The notes: a model not told the origin generated them from the letters alone. Shown: positions 26,451 to 35,886, numbered from the stretch's first letter. The stretch is 64,000 nt of DNA from Xanthobacter oligotrophicus (GCF_008364685.1 NZ_VTTL01000008.1:62001-126000); one strand, 5' to 3'. Numbers and translations: made by a program.

Positions 26451-27104
26451 GTGTCAAATGCCGTCGCTGCCCCCGGCGGGATGTTGTTGTCTCCCAACGA
26501 CCACACCCTGATCATGATCGACTTCCAGTCGCAGATGTCGTTCGCGACCAAGTCCATCGACGCCGTGAACCTGCGCAACAATGCCGCCCTCGTCGCCCAT
26601 GCGGCGGCCGGGTTCGGCGTCTCCACCATCCTCACCACGGTGGCGGAGAAGAGCTTCTCCGGCCCCATGTTCTCCGAGATCACCGAGGCCTTCCCCGGCG
26701 AGAAGCTGCTCGACCGCACCTCCATGAACACCTGGGAGGATGAGGCCGTCATCGCGAAGGTCAATGCCATCGGCAAGAACCGCATCGTGCTGTCGGGCCT
26801 GTGGACCGGCGTGTGCATCGTCGGCCCGGCGCTGTCGGCCATCGAGCAGGGCTTCGAAGTCTATGTCATCGCCGATGCCTGCGGCGATGTCTCCGACGAG
26901 GCCCACGAGCGTGCCATGCAGCGCATGATCCAGGCTGGCGCCCGGCCCATGACCTCCCTGCAATACCTGCTGGAACTGCAGCGCGACTGGGCCCGCACCG
27001 GCACCTACGACATGACCACCGGCATCGCCAAGAAATTCGGCGGCGCCTACGGCCTCGGCATCATCTACGCCAAGACCATGTTCGGCGCCTCGGAAGGCCA
27101 CTGA
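26451..27104 (+). CDS. Isochorismatase-family hydrolase (YcaC-like)
   Basis: A 217-residue cysteine hydrolase. The GTG at 26451 has AGGAG about 8 nt upstream. The catalytic Asp24 lies in [10 protein letters not shown] and the nucleophile Cys122 in [10 protein letters not shown]. Residues about 150-200 form the long C-terminal segment typical of YcaC-type octameric members. The family hydrolyses amides or isochorismate-like ethers; the substrate of the YcaC branch is not settled. It is the first gene of a cluster divergent from an HxlR regulator and 2 nt before the next gene. Confidence 0.88.
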   Translation: MSNAVAAPGGMLLSPNDHTLIMIDFQSQMSFATKSIDAVNLRNNAALVAHAAAGFGVSTILTTVAEKSFSGPMFSEITEAFPGEKLLDRTSMNTWEDEAVIAKVNAIGKNRIVLSGLWTGVCIVGPALSAIEQGFEVYVIADACGDVSDEAHERAMQRMIQAGARPMTSLQYLLELQRDWARTGTYDMTTGIAKKFGGAYGLGIIYAKTMFGASEGH

Positions 27105-27106
27105 AC

Positions 27107-28099
27107 ATGGACCACGCCTCATCGGCCACCGGCGCCCCGGCCGGCGGCCTCACGCGCCGCACCGCCCTTGAACTTGGCGCCGGCGCGGCGCTCGCCGCCG
27201 CCCTCGGCCTGCCCGTGCCCGCCGCGGCCGCCACTTCAGCCACGACCAAGGGAGCCACAGCCATGCCTTTCGTCACCACAAAAGACGGCGTCGAGATCTT
27301 CTACAAGGACTGGGGTCCCAAGGACGCTCAGCCCATCGTGTTCCACCACGGCTGGCCGCTATCGTCGGACGACTGGGACACCCAGATGCTGTTCTTCGTG
27401 CAGCACGGCTATCGCGTGGTGGCCCACGACCGGCGCGGCCACGGCCGCTCCACCCAGGTCAGCGACGGCCACGACATGGACCATTATGCCGCCGACGCCT
27501 TCGCGGTGGTCGAGCATCTCAACCTGAAGAATGCCGTCCATATCGGCCATTCCACCGGCGGCGGCGAAGTGGCGCGCTATGTGGCCAAACACGGCCAGCC
27601 CGCCGGCCGCGTCGCCAAGGCAGTGCTGGTTTCAGCGGTTCCTCCACTGATGCTGAAGACCGCGGCCAATCCGGAAGGCCTGCCCATCGAGGTGTTCGAC
27701 GGCTTCCGCAAGGCCACCGCGGACGACCGCGCCCAGTTCTTCCTCGACGTGCCCACCGGCCCCTTCTACGGCTTCAACCGCGAGGGCGCGAAGGTCTCTC
27801 CCGGCGTGATCCAGAACTGGTGGCGGCAGGGCATGATGGGCAGCGCCAAGGCCCATTACGACGGCATCAAGGCCTTCTCCGAGACCGACCAGACCGACGA
27901 CCTGAAGACGATCACGGTGCCGACGCTGGTGCTGCATGGCGAGGACGACCAGATCGTACCGATCGCCGATTCCGCGCTGAAGTCCATCAAGCTGCTGAAG
28001 CACGGCACGCTGAAGACCTATCCGGGATTCTCGCACGGCATGCTCACCGTCAACCACGACGTGATCAACGCCGACCTGCTCGCCTTCATCAAGGCCTGA
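27107..28099 (+). CDS. Tat-exported alpha/beta hydrolase (non-heme chloroperoxidase-like)
   Basis: A 330-residue enzyme of the bacterial haloperoxidase/esterase group, with Ser149 in GHSTGGGE, the acid in [10 protein letters not shown] and His in GFSHGMLT. The first 45 or so residues carry a twin-arginine signal ([20 protein letters not shown]) and an AAA cleavage region. An internal Met at 27263 (MPFVTTKDG) matches the normal start of the cytoplasmic members, so the exported form appears to be that enzyme with an added signal peptide. Natural substrates of this family are mostly unknown esters or peracids. Confidence 0.85.
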   Translation: MDHASSATGAPAGGLTRRTALELGAGAALAAALGLPVPAAAATSATTKGATAMPFVTTKDGVEIFYKDWGPKDAQPIVFHHGWPLSSDDWDTQMLFFVQHGYRVVAHDRRGHGRSTQVSDGHDMDHYAADAFAVVEHLNLKNAVHIGHSTGGGEVARYVAKHGQPAGRVAKAVLVSAVPPLMLKTAANPEGLPIEVFDGFRKATADDRAQFFLDVPTGPFYGFNREGAKVSPGVIQNWWRQGMMGSAKAHYDGIKAFSETDQTDDLKTITVPTLVLHGEDDQIVPIADSALKSIKLLKHGTLKTYPGFSHGMLTVNHDVINADLLAFIKA

Positions 28100-28150
28100 C
28101 CCCGACGGCGCCGGCCCGGCCGGCGCCGGCCCATCCAGGACGCACATGGC

Positions 28151-28459
28151 ATGAAACTCTACCTCGCCTCGCTGGGCGCCGGCCTTCTGGTCGGCATCGT
28201 CTACAGCCTCATCAACGTGCGCTCGCCGGCGCCGCCGGTGGTGGTGCTGGTGGGGCTGCTGGGCATCCTCATCGGCGAGCAGATCGTGCCCGTGGCGAAG
28301 AACCTCCTCGCCGGCGACAGCCTGCGCACCGCCATCGGCCTTGCCGACTGCTCCGACCATGTGCTCGGCCAGTTGCCCGGCCGGCAGAGCGCGGCAGCGG
28401 AGCCGCCGCAGGACGCGCCTCTCAGAGACACGCCGCCCCACACCCCTCCCGGATCCTGA
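28151..28459 (+). CDS. XapX domain protein (small membrane protein)
   Basis: A 102-residue protein whose first 50 residues form two membrane helices with the XapX pattern (YLASLGAGLLVGIVYSLINVRSPAPPVVVLVGLLG). The C-terminal tail is Pro/Asp-rich and probably disordered. XapX proteins have no known activity but commonly sit next to isochorismatase-like, amidohydrolase and chloroperoxidase-like genes, as they do here. Confidence 0.85.
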   Translation: MKLYLASLGAGLLVGIVYSLINVRSPAPPVVVLVGLLGILIGEQIVPVAKNLLAGDSLRTAIGLADCSDHVLGQLPGRQSAAAEPPQDAPLRDTPPHTPPGS

Positions 28460-28472
28460 GCGGAGCGCCGCC

Positions 28473-30437
28473 ATGCCCGACCAGAAGACGCCCGATCGCC
28501 GCCAGTTCATCGCCGCCGCGGGGCTCATGGCCGCCGCCGGCCTTGTCCCCACTTCCCCGAAGGCGCAGACCATGAGCGAGACCGCCGACCTCATCCTCTT
28601 CAACGGCAAGGTCACCACCCTCGACCGCACCAATCCGCAGGCCGAGGCGGTGGCGGTGAAGGGCGGGCGCATCCTGTTCGCCGGCACCACCGCCGACGCC
28701 ATGCGCCACGCCGGGACCACCACCAGGATCATCGATGCGGGCGGACGGCGGATCATTCCCGGCCTCATCGACAGCCACATGCACATCATCCGCGGCGGGC
28801 TGAACTACAATATGGAGCTGCGCTGGGACGGGGTGCGCTCCCTCGACCACGCCATGGAAATGTTGAGGAAACAGGTGGCCGTGACCCCGCCGCCGCAATG
28901 GGTGCGCGTGGTGGGCGGCTTCACCGAGCACCAGTTCGCCGAAAAGCGCCTGCCGACGCTGGAGGAGCTGAACGCCGCCGCGCCCGACACGCCGGTGTTC
29001 ATCCTCCACCTCTACGACCGCGCCCTGCTCAATGCCGCCGCGCTGCGCGTGGTGGGCTACACCAAGGACACGCCCAACCCGCCCGGCGGCGAGATCGTGC
29101 GCGATGCCGCCGGCAATCCTACCGGCCTGCTGCTGGCCCAGCCCAACGCCACCATCCTGTATTCGACGCTGGCCAAGGGCCCCAAGCTGCCGGCCGAATA
29201 CCAGAAGAATTCCACCCGCCATTTCATGCGCGAGGTGAACCGGCTGGGCGTCACCAGCGTCATCGACGCCGGCGGCGGCTTCCAGAACTATCCGGACGAC
29301 TATGCGGTGATCGAGGAGTTGCACCGCGACGGCCAGCTTTCCGTGCGCGTCGCCTACAACCTCTTCACCCAGAAGCCGAAGCAGGAGCTGGCGGATTTCT
29401 CCGGCTGGTCGAAGCAGGTGAAGCCCGGCCAGGGCGACGACCTTTACCGCAACAACGGCGCCGGCGAGATGCTGGTCTATTCCGCCGCCGACTTCGAGGA
29501 CTTCCAGGTGGCCCGGCCGGACATGCCGCCCAACATGGAAGGCGACCTCGAACCGGTCATCCGCCTGCTGGCCGAGAACCGCTGGCCGTGGCGGCTGCAC
29601 GCCACCTATGACGAGACCATCTCGCGCGCCCTCGACGTGTTCGAGAAGGTCAACAAGGACGTGCCGCTGAAGGGCCTGAACTGGTTCTTCGACCACGCCG
29701 AGACCATCACCGACCGCAACATCGACCGCATCGCGGCGCTGGGGGGCGGCATCGCGGTGCAGCACCGCATGGCCTACCAGGGCGAATATTTCGTCGAGCG
29801 CTACGGCTCCGCCAAGGCGGAGCGCTCCCCGCCCATCCGCCGCATGCTGGACGCCGGCATTCCCGTGGGCGCCGGCACCGATGCCACCCGCGTCGCCTCC
29901 TACAATCCCTGGGTGTCTTTGTCCTGGCTGGTGACGGGCAGGACCTTGGGCGGCCTCTCCCTCTACCCGCCGTCCAACCTTTTGGACCGAGAGAGCGCGC
30001 TGCGGCTGTGGACTGAGGCCAACACCTGGTTCTCCTCCGAGCCCGACAAGAAGGGCCAGGTGAAGGCCGGCCAGCTAGCCGATCTCGTGGTGCTTTCGGA
30101 TGATTATTTCTCCGTGTCCGAGGACAAGATCCAGGACATCACCAGTGTGCTCACACTTCTGGGCGGCACGCCGGTGCATGGCGACGGCGACTTCAAGACC
30201 CTCGCCCCGGACCTGCCGCCGCCCATGCCCGACTGGTCGCCGGTGCGCACCTTCGGCGGCTACCAGAAGCGGGCGGAGACCGGCGAGCGCAAATACGCCT
30301 TCGCCGCCGCCTGCGGCTGCGCCACCGCCTGCGGCGTCCATGGCCACGCCCATGCCAGCGCGCTGGCGGCCAGCGTGCCCGCCTCCGACGAACGCTCCTT
30401 CTGGGGCGCGCTGGGCTGCGCCTGCTGGGCGTTCTGA
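28473..30437 (+). CDS. Tat-exported YtcJ-like amidohydrolase with Cys/His-rich tail
   Basis: A 654-residue amidohydrolase of the YtcJ/NfdA branch. A twin-arginine signal (DRRQFIAAAGLMAAAG) is followed by the small beta domain (ILFNGKVTTLDR) and the metal motif GLIDSHMHII. Later barrel histidines lie in WRLHATYDE and WFFDHAE, and an acidic site in GAGTDATRV. The last 40 or so residues contain CGCATACGVHGHAHA and end in GCACWAF, an unusual metal-ligand-rich tail. The family hydrolyses N-formyl or amide bonds. It lies 13 nt after the XapX gene and would act in the periplasm. Confidence 0.88.
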   Translation: MPDQKTPDRRQFIAAAGLMAAAGLVPTSPKAQTMSETADLILFNGKVTTLDRTNPQAEAVAVKGGRILFAGTTADAMRHAGTTTRIIDAGGRRIIPGLIDSHMHIIRGGLNYNMELRWDGVRSLDHAMEMLRKQVAVTPPPQWVRVVGGFTEHQFAEKRLPTLEELNAAAPDTPVFILHLYDRALLNAAALRVVGYTKDTPNPPGGEIVRDAAGNPTGLLLAQPNATILYSTLAKGPKLPAEYQKNSTRHFMREVNRLGVTSVIDAGGGFQNYPDDYAVIEELHRDGQLSVRVAYNLFTQKPKQELADFSGWSKQVKPGQGDDLYRNNGAGEMLVYSAADFEDFQVARPDMPPNMEGDLEPVIRLLAENRWPWRLHATYDETISRALDVFEKVNKDVPLKGLNWFFDHAETITDRNIDRIAALGGGIAVQHRMAYQGEYFVERYGSAKAERSPPIRRMLDAGIPVGAGTDATRVASYNPWVSLSWLVTGRTLGGLSLYPPSNLLDRESALRLWTEANTWFSSEPDKKGQVKAGQLADLVVLSDDYFSVSEDKIQDITSVLTLLGGTPVHGDGDFKTLAPDLPPPMPDWSPVRTFGGYQKRAETGERKYAFAAACGCATACGVHGHAHASALAASVPASDERSFWGALGCACWAF

Positions 30438-30502
30438 TGGGGATGTACGGGAATGGTCTCGCCGCTTGGTGCCTCCGTCCGTACGGGGGCACCGCTGCCG
30501 CT

Positions 30503-30622
30503 CCCTCTCCCGCTTGCGGGTGAGGGGTGGGGAGGGGGCAGAGGCAGCGGGATGGAACACCAGCGGTGGGACAGCCGAGAAGGCCCGCCCCCACCCTGCC
30601 CTCCCCCGCAAGCGGGAGAGGG
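30503..30622. repeat. Inverted repeat with 18-nt perfect arms
   Basis: The arm CCCTCTCCCGCTTGCGGG at 30503-30520 is the exact inverse of 30605-30622, with about 84 nt between. Matching continues imperfectly outward from each arm. The 3' arm is followed by a GGTTCCCGTTGG-like stretch that recurs after the hairpin at 30839-30886, so both belong to one dispersed intergenic repeat family. It lies just after the amidohydrolase stop. Confidence 0.7.
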
Positions 30623-30709
30623 TTCCCGTTGGCCCCAGTCACGACGGTCGATGTTCGAACTGAGGCATGCCGGTCGTGATCAGACCATCCTTCGCATTCC
30701 AAAGGACTG

Positions 30710-30815
30710 TCATGGCCGGGCTTGTCCCGGCCATCCACGCGGAGAGGCTGGGATCAGTTTTCGAACGTTGCCGCCAGCGGATGGGCGTGGATGGCCGGGT
30801 CAAGCCCGGCCATGA
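30710..30815. repeat. REP-like palindrome pair (two 31-nt copies, inverted)
   Basis: Two copies, 30710-30740 and 30785-30815, are inverse complements of each other except for one loop base. Each contains a 9-bp hairpin ATGGCCGGG/CCCGGCCAT with a 5-nt loop, plus a shared CCACGC flank. Paired, oppositely oriented palindromes separated by about 44 nt are the layout of REP/BIME-type elements. They lie between the amidohydrolase and DoxX genes. Confidence 0.75.
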
Positions 30816-30838
30816 CGGCGTGGAAGTCCCGGCCCGCC

Positions 30839-30886
30839 CCCTCTCCCGCCCGAGGCCGGATATTTCCGGCCTCGGGCGGGAGAGGG
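30839..30886. repeat. Perfect 22-bp hairpin
   Basis: A perfect stem of 22 bp (30839-30860 with 30865-30886) encloses the loop TATT. The stem is GC-rich, and no T-run follows on the plus strand (GGTTCCCC comes next). Its outer arms share CCCTCTCCCG with the inverted repeat at 30503-30622. It lies about 100 nt before the DoxX start and could block or stabilise transcripts. Confidence 0.7.
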
Positions 30887-30983
30887 TTCCCCGTTGGACC
30901 CGGCCGCCAAGACCACCATCCAAGCCGCCGATCCAACACCACCACCCCTCGACCCGCTTCAAACCTTCGGAACCACGCCAGCC

Positions 30984-31448
30984 ATGGCTGAAAGCGCAAG
31001 CAACGCTCCCCTCACCACCCTCGCCCGGCGCCTGATCTCGCCGGCGCCGGTGCGGTTTCTCGCGCTGCTCGCCCTGTGCGGCGCCTACATCCAGGGCGGC
31101 CTCGCCAAGGCGCTGGACTTCAACGGTGCGCTGGCGGAGATGGCCCATTTCGGGCTCACCCCGCAGGCGCCCTTCGCCGTAGCCGTCATCGTTCTGGAGC
31201 TGGGCGCCTCCGCCCTGATCCTCAGTGGGCGGCTGCGCTGGCTGGGGGCGCTGGGGCTGGCGGGCTTCACGGTGCTGGCCGCCCTCCTCGCCAACCGCTT
31301 CTGGGCCATGGCGCCGCCCGAGAGCACCATGGCCGCCAACGCCTTCTTCGAGCATCTGGGCCTTGGCGGCGCCTTCGTTCTGGTGGCGTGGTACGATCTT
31401 GTCCACGGCGCCTCCAACGGGACCAGCCTGCACGGGAGAGACCTGTGA
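30984..31448 (+). CDS. DoxX-family membrane protein
   Basis: A 154-residue protein with four membrane helices and the DoxX pattern (GGLAKALDFNGALAEMAHFG, LELGASALILSG). I used the ATG at 30984; no ribosome site is strong. Its stop overlaps the GTG of the MFS gene (GTGA). DoxX proteins are often tied to redox, sulfur or quinone chemistry, but no reaction can be assigned here. The three repeat elements upstream separate it from the hydrolase genes, so it may have its own promoter. Confidence 0.82.
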   Translation: MAESASNAPLTTLARRLISPAPVRFLALLALCGAYIQGGLAKALDFNGALAEMAHFGLTPQAPFAVAVIVLELGASALILSGRLRWLGALGLAGFTVLAALLANRFWAMAPPESTMAANAFFEHLGLGGAFVLVAWYDLVHGASNGTSLHGRDL

Positions 31449-33100
31449 GCGACCACACCCACGGCGCGACATCCCCCGCCTCTCCGGCTGCCCCGCCTCC
31501 CGCAGCCGGCGGCGCCTTCGCGCCGCTGCGGCGGCCGGTGTTCGCCGTGCTGTGGGGCGCTACCGTGCTGGGCAACACCGGCAGCTTCATGCGCGACGTG
31601 GCCAGCGCCTGGATCGTCACCGATTTGTCCGCCTCCCCGGCGGCGGTGGGCATGGTGCAGGCCGCCGCCATGCTGCCGGTGTTCCTGCTCGCCATTCCCG
31701 CCGGGGTGCTCTCCGACATCCTCGACCGCCGCCGTTTCCTCATCGGCATACAGATCGCCCTCGGGGCGGTGAGCGCGGCGCTCATGCTGCTGTCCATGAG
31801 CGGCCTCATGACCGTGTCGTCGCTGGTGGCGCTCACCTTCCTCGGCGGCGTGGGCGCGGCGCTGATGGCACCCACCTGGCAATCCATCGTGCCGGAGCTG
31901 GTGCCGCGTCCCGAGCTGAAGAGCGCGGTGGCGCTGAACTCGCTGGGCATCAACATCGCCCGCTCCATCGGCCCGGCGGTGGGCGGCCTGCTGCTCGCCT
32001 CCTTCGGCGCCGCGGTGACCTATGGCGCCGACGTGGCAAGCTACGTGCTCGTCATCGCCGCCCTGTGGTGGTGGCGCCGGGATGCCGGCGCGCAGGACGA
32101 ATTGTCCGAGCGCTTCACCGGCGCCTTCCGCGCCGGCCTGCGCTATGCCCGCGCCAGCCGCGAGCTGCATGTGGTGCTGCTGCGCGCGGTGTTCTTCTTC
32201 TTCTTCGCCAGCGCGGTGTGGGCGCTGCTGCCGCTGGTGGCGCGCGAGTTGCTGAAGGGCGACGCCGCCTATTACGGCGTGCTGCTGGGCTCGGTGGGGG
32301 CCGGCGCCATCGCCGGCGCCCTGCTGCTGCCGCGCCTCCGGGGCCTCGCCAATGCCGACGGGCTGGTGCTGGGCGCCGCCTTCGTCACCGCCGCCGCCAC
32401 CGCCGCGCTCGCCTTCGCACCGCCGCGCTGGCTCGCTCTGGTGGTGCTGCTGGCCATGGGCGGGGCATGGATCATCGCGCTGACCACCCTCAACGCCACC
32501 GCCCAGTCGATCCTGCCCAACTGGGTGCGCGGGCGGGCGCTGGCGGTCTATCTCACCGCCTTCAACGGCGCCATGGCCTGCGGCAGCATCACCTGGGGCC
32601 TGGTGGCGCAGCAGATCGGGCTGACGGCGGCGCTGCTGGTGGCCGGCGCGGGCCTCGTGGTGGCCGGGCTCATCCTCCACCGGGTGAAGCTGCCGGCGGG
32701 CGAGGCCGACCTCACCCCCGCCATGCACTGGCCCGAGCCCCTGCTCGCCGCCCCCGTGGAGAACGACCGCGGCCCGGTGCTCATCCTCATCGAGTACCGC
32801 ATCGCGCCGGAGGACCGCCCGGCCTTCCTCGATGCCCTCTACCGCCTCTCCGCCGCCCGCCGGCGCGATGGCGCCTACAATTGGGGCGTCACCGAGGATG
32901 CCGCCGACCCGTCGCTGATGGTGGAGTGGTTCATGGTGGAATCCTGGGCCGAGCACCTGCGCCAGCATCGCCGGGTCTCCCATGCGGATGCCGACGTGCA
33001 GTCCGAGGTCCTGAAGTTCCATCAGGCCGACGCCCCGCCCCGCGCCCGCCACCTGATCGGGGCGGAGCACCCCGCCCGGCTGCCGGGCGGGCATCCCTGA
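31445..33100 (+). CDS. MFS transporter with C-terminal monooxygenase-like domain (EntS-like)
   Basis: A 551-residue protein; the GTG start is coupled to the DoxX stop. Residues about 20-420 form twelve membrane helices of the enterobactin-exporter type MFS branch (VLWGATVLGNTGSFMRDVASAW, IPAGVLSDILDRRR). A soluble C-terminal domain of about 110 residues (VLILIEYRIAPEDRPAFLDA, AYNWGVTEDA, VESWAEHLRQHRRVSHAD) resembles antibiotic-biosynthesis monooxygenase folds. This fusion is a known architecture. It probably exports a small molecule; the cargo is unknown. Confidence 0.88.
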   Translation: MSDHTHGATSPASPAAPPPAAGGAFAPLRRPVFAVLWGATVLGNTGSFMRDVASAWIVTDLSASPAAVGMVQAAAMLPVFLLAIPAGVLSDILDRRRFLIGIQIALGAVSAALMLLSMSGLMTVSSLVALTFLGGVGAALMAPTWQSIVPELVPRPELKSAVALNSLGINIARSIGPAVGGLLLASFGAAVTYGADVASYVLVIAALWWWRRDAGAQDELSERFTGAFRAGLRYARASRELHVVLLRAVFFFFFASAVWALLPLVARELLKGDAAYYGVLLGSVGAGAIAGALLLPRLRGLANADGLVLGAAFVTAAATAALAFAPPRWLALVVLLAMGGAWIIALTTLNATAQSILPNWVRGRALAVYLTAFNGAMACGSITWGLVAQQIGLTAALLVAGAGLVVAGLILHRVKLPAGEADLTPAMHWPEPLLAAPVENDRGPVLILIEYRIAPEDRPAFLDALYRLSAARRRDGAYNWGVTEDAADPSLMVEWFMVESWAEHLRQHRRVSHADADVQSEVLKFHQADAPPRARHLIGAEHPARLPGGHP

Positions 33101-33296
33101 CCGCGCCCCCGCGCGCATCGCGACCTGAACCGGGAGGGGCGCCGGACACGGAGATCCCGCGTCCGAAAATACGGAAAATGATACCGTCAAACCGAACCTC
33201 TAGCCGAAGGGCGACCTTTCGCCCAGAGTTCTCCGGGAATCGCATGCCGATGTTGGAGAAGGTCATGAACCGCCCCGCGGCCCTGCCGCTCGCCTG

Positions 33297-34511
33297 ATGC
33301 CGGCCCCGACCACCCTTACAGCCGAACGGCGGCCCGCCATCCCGAGGACCGTGTGGGCACTGGGTTTCGTCAGCATGTTCATGGACATCTCCTCGGAGAT
33401 GATCCACGCGCTGCTGCCCCTGTTCCTCACCGCGACGCTGGGGGCAAGCGTGGCGATGGTGGGCCTCATCGAGGGCATCGGCGAATCCACCGCCGCCATC
33501 GTGAAGGTGTTCTCGGGCTATCTTTCCGATCGCCTCGGTCGGCGCAAGCCATTGATCCTGCTTGGCTATGGACTGGGCGCCGCGTCCAAGCCCCTGTTCG
33601 CCCTGGCGGGCGCGCCGGGGCTGGTGCTGGCCGCACGCTTCGCCGACCGCATCGGCAAAGGCATGCGCGGAGCCCCGCGCGATGCCCTGGTCGCCGACGT
33701 CACGCCGCCCGAGATCCGCGGCCGCGCCTATGGGGTGCGCCAGGCCCTCGACACCGCCGGCGCCTTCATCGGCCCGCTGCTCGCCATCGCACTGATGGCG
33801 CTCCTCGCCGACGACATGCGCGCGGTGTTCTGGTTCGCCCTCATCCCGGCGGGGCTGGCCGTGCTGTGCGTGGTGATCGGGGTGGAGGATCGCGCCGCCC
33901 CGCAGGAGGGAGCTGAGCGCCGCCCGCCGGTACGCCTCGCCGACCTGCGGCAGCTCGACCGGGCATTCTGGGGCGTCGTCGCCATCGGCGTGGTGTTCAC
34001 GCTGGCGCGATTCAGCGAGGCGTTCCTGGTACTTAAGGCCAACGACGAGGGGCTGCCCCTGGCGCTTGCCCCGCTGGTGCTGGTGGCCATGAACGTGGTC
34101 TATTCGCTGGGCGCCTATCCGGCCGGGGCGTGGTCGGACCATGCCCCGCCGCAGCGCCTGCTGCTCGCCGGCATGGGTGTCCTGATCGCCGCCGACCTTC
34201 TGCTCGCCTTGGTGCCGGGCCTTGCCGGCGCCTTCCTCGGCATCGCCCTGTGGGGCGTCCACATGGCGCTGACCCAGGGCCTTTTCGCCAAGCTCGTGGC
34301 CCAGAACGCACCGGCTTCACTGCGCGGATCAGCGTTCGGCCTGTTCAACCTCGCCACCGGCATCGCCATGCTCGCGGCCAGCATCGTGGCCGGCCTGCTC
34401 TGGGAGACGCACGGCGCCACAGCGACATTCATCGCGGGTGCGATCCTGGCCTGCGTCGCGGCGGCGCTGGTGGCGGGCCTTGGACGCACCGCCCCGCCGC
34501 GGGGCGACTGA
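33297..34511 (+). CDS. MFS transporter
   Basis: A 404-residue protein of twelve membrane helices. It opens with WALGFVSMFMDISSEMIHALL and has the MFS A-motif in GYLSDRLGRRKPLI and a second-half repeat. This pattern belongs to a widespread, poorly characterised drug-efflux-like group. The 196-nt gap upstream and lack of overlap suggest separate transcription from the preceding MFS gene. The substrate is unknown. Confidence 0.85.
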   Translation: MPAPTTLTAERRPAIPRTVWALGFVSMFMDISSEMIHALLPLFLTATLGASVAMVGLIEGIGESTAAIVKVFSGYLSDRLGRRKPLILLGYGLGAASKPLFALAGAPGLVLAARFADRIGKGMRGAPRDALVADVTPPEIRGRAYGVRQALDTAGAFIGPLLAIALMALLADDMRAVFWFALIPAGLAVLCVVIGVEDRAAPQEGAERRPPVRLADLRQLDRAFWGVVAIGVVFTLARFSEAFLVLKANDEGLPLALAPLVLVAMNVVYSLGAYPAGAWSDHAPPQRLLLAGMGVLIAADLLLALVPGLAGAFLGIALWGVHMALTQGLFAKLVAQNAPASLRGSAFGLFNLATGIAMLAASIVAGLLWETHGATATFIAGAILACVAAALVAGLGRTAPPRGD

Positions 34512-34531
34512 GCCGCGGCGGGGCGATCACC

Positions 34532-35875
34532 TCAGGTCGGGTTCTCCAGGTTGAACTGGCGGGTGTGCTCGTCATAGCCGAACAACTCACCGTAGCGCCC
34601 CCAGGTAATGAGGGCGCGCAGGGTGTTTTCCGCGAAGTCTTCGGACATATAGTCCTCCAGCTCCTCGGAAAAGCGCGTGAACGGCGCCTTGTGGCTCGGC
34701 CGCTCGTCCAGCACCCGGCGGATGAGGGCCGCCAGCGGCACGTAGGCCAGAAGATGCTCGGCGAACAAGCGCTTGCGCGCGTCGACATCCAGGTCCACGA
34801 ACCGCCGCCCGGCCTCGGTGAGGGTCACGTCGCCCGCTTCCAGCTCGGCGAAACGCATCAGCTGCAGCGTCTCGACGATGGGGAACAGCTCGTCCACCTC
34901 CATCTGCAGGGTGGCGGCGAGATCCGGCAGGTCGGCCTTGCCGGCGTAGGGCGGCGCAGCCAGCGCCTCCATCAAGCCCGAGATGAGGTTGGTGGAGATG
35001 TGGGGCAGCGCCATGCCGATACCGGTGCCCGGCAAGGCGCCTTCGTCCCTGCGTGCCTCCTTGTCCGCCGGGGTGCGCTGGGTCATGCGGCCATAGATGT
35101 CGTCCACGATGGCGCGGAACACGGGATCGAGCCGCGAGCGCGGATGCGGCAGGTCGATCCTGATCTCCGCCGCCACCCGGCCGGGATTGGAGGAGAAGAT
35201 GAGGATGCGGTCGCACATCAGCACCGCCTCCTCGATGTTGTGGGTGACCATGAGGATCGACTTGATGGGCAGCCGGCCCTCGATCCACAGGTCGATGAGG
35301 TCGGTGCGCAGGGTCTCGGCGGTCAGAACGTCCAGCGCCGAGAACGGCTCGTCCATGAGCATCAGGCGCGGATGCACCACCAGCGCCCGGGCAAAGCCCA
35401 CGCGCTGGCGCATGCCGCCAGACAATTCCTTGGGATAGGCGCTCTCGAAGCCGTCGAGGCCGATGAGGTCGATGGCCTCGATGGCGCGGCGGCGCCGCTC
35501 GGCCGCCGGTACGCCGATGGCCTCCAGCCCCACCTCCACATTCTCCAGCACGGTGAGCCAGGGGAAGAGTGCGAAGCTCTGGAACACCATGGACAGGCCC
35601 TCGCTGGGGCCAGTCACGGGCTTGCCGCGCCATTCCACGCGCCCCGAGGTGGGCTTCACCAGGCCCGAGATGATGCGCAGGAGCGTGGACTTGCCCGAGC
35701 CCGAGCGGCCGAGCAGACCCACCACCTCGCCCTCGCGGATGGTGAGGGAGACGTCGTCCAGCACCACGAGGTCGGCATTGTCGCCCTTGGCGTAGACCTG
35801 CCGCACACCCGTGGCGTTGACGAGGAAGGCGCCTTCGGTTGCGGGGCGCGGCGCGGCGCGATCGATCACAGCCAT
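34532..35875 (-). CDS. NitT/TauT-type ABC ATPase with AAA-associated C-terminal domain
   Basis: A 447-residue protein, second gene of a minus-strand pair. The ABC domain (about residues 15-260) shows Walker A GRSGSGKST, signature LSGGMRQR, Walker B LMLMDEP and the H-loop in MVTHNIEEA. The extra 150 residues (PHISTNLISGLMEALA to TRQFNLENPT) match the AAA-associated domain found in this ATPase type. A strong AGGAGG lies before the ATG at 35875. With the fused permease it should import an anion such as nitrate, sulfonate or a carboxylate; no substrate-binding protein is encoded nearby. Confidence 0.9.
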   Translation of the reverse strand: MAVIDRAAPRPATEGAFLVNATGVRQVYAKGDNADLVVLDDVSLTIREGEVVGLLGRSGSGKSTLLRIISGLVKPTSGRVEWRGKPVTGPSEGLSMVFQSFALFPWLTVLENVEVGLEAIGVPAAERRRRAIEAIDLIGLDGFESAYPKELSGGMRQRVGFARALVVHPRLMLMDEPFSALDVLTAETLRTDLIDLWIEGRLPIKSILMVTHNIEEAVLMCDRILIFSSNPGRVAAEIRIDLPHPRSRLDPVFRAIVDDIYGRMTQRTPADKEARRDEGALPGTGIGMALPHISTNLISGLMEALAAPPYAGKADLPDLAATLQMEVDELFPIVETLQLMRFAELEAGDVTLTEAGRRFVDLDVDARKRLFAEHLLAYVPLAALIRRVLDERPSHKAPFTRFSEELEDYMSEDFAENTLRALITWGRYGELFGYDEHTRQFNLENPT

Positions 35876-35886
35876 TGTTTCCTCCT

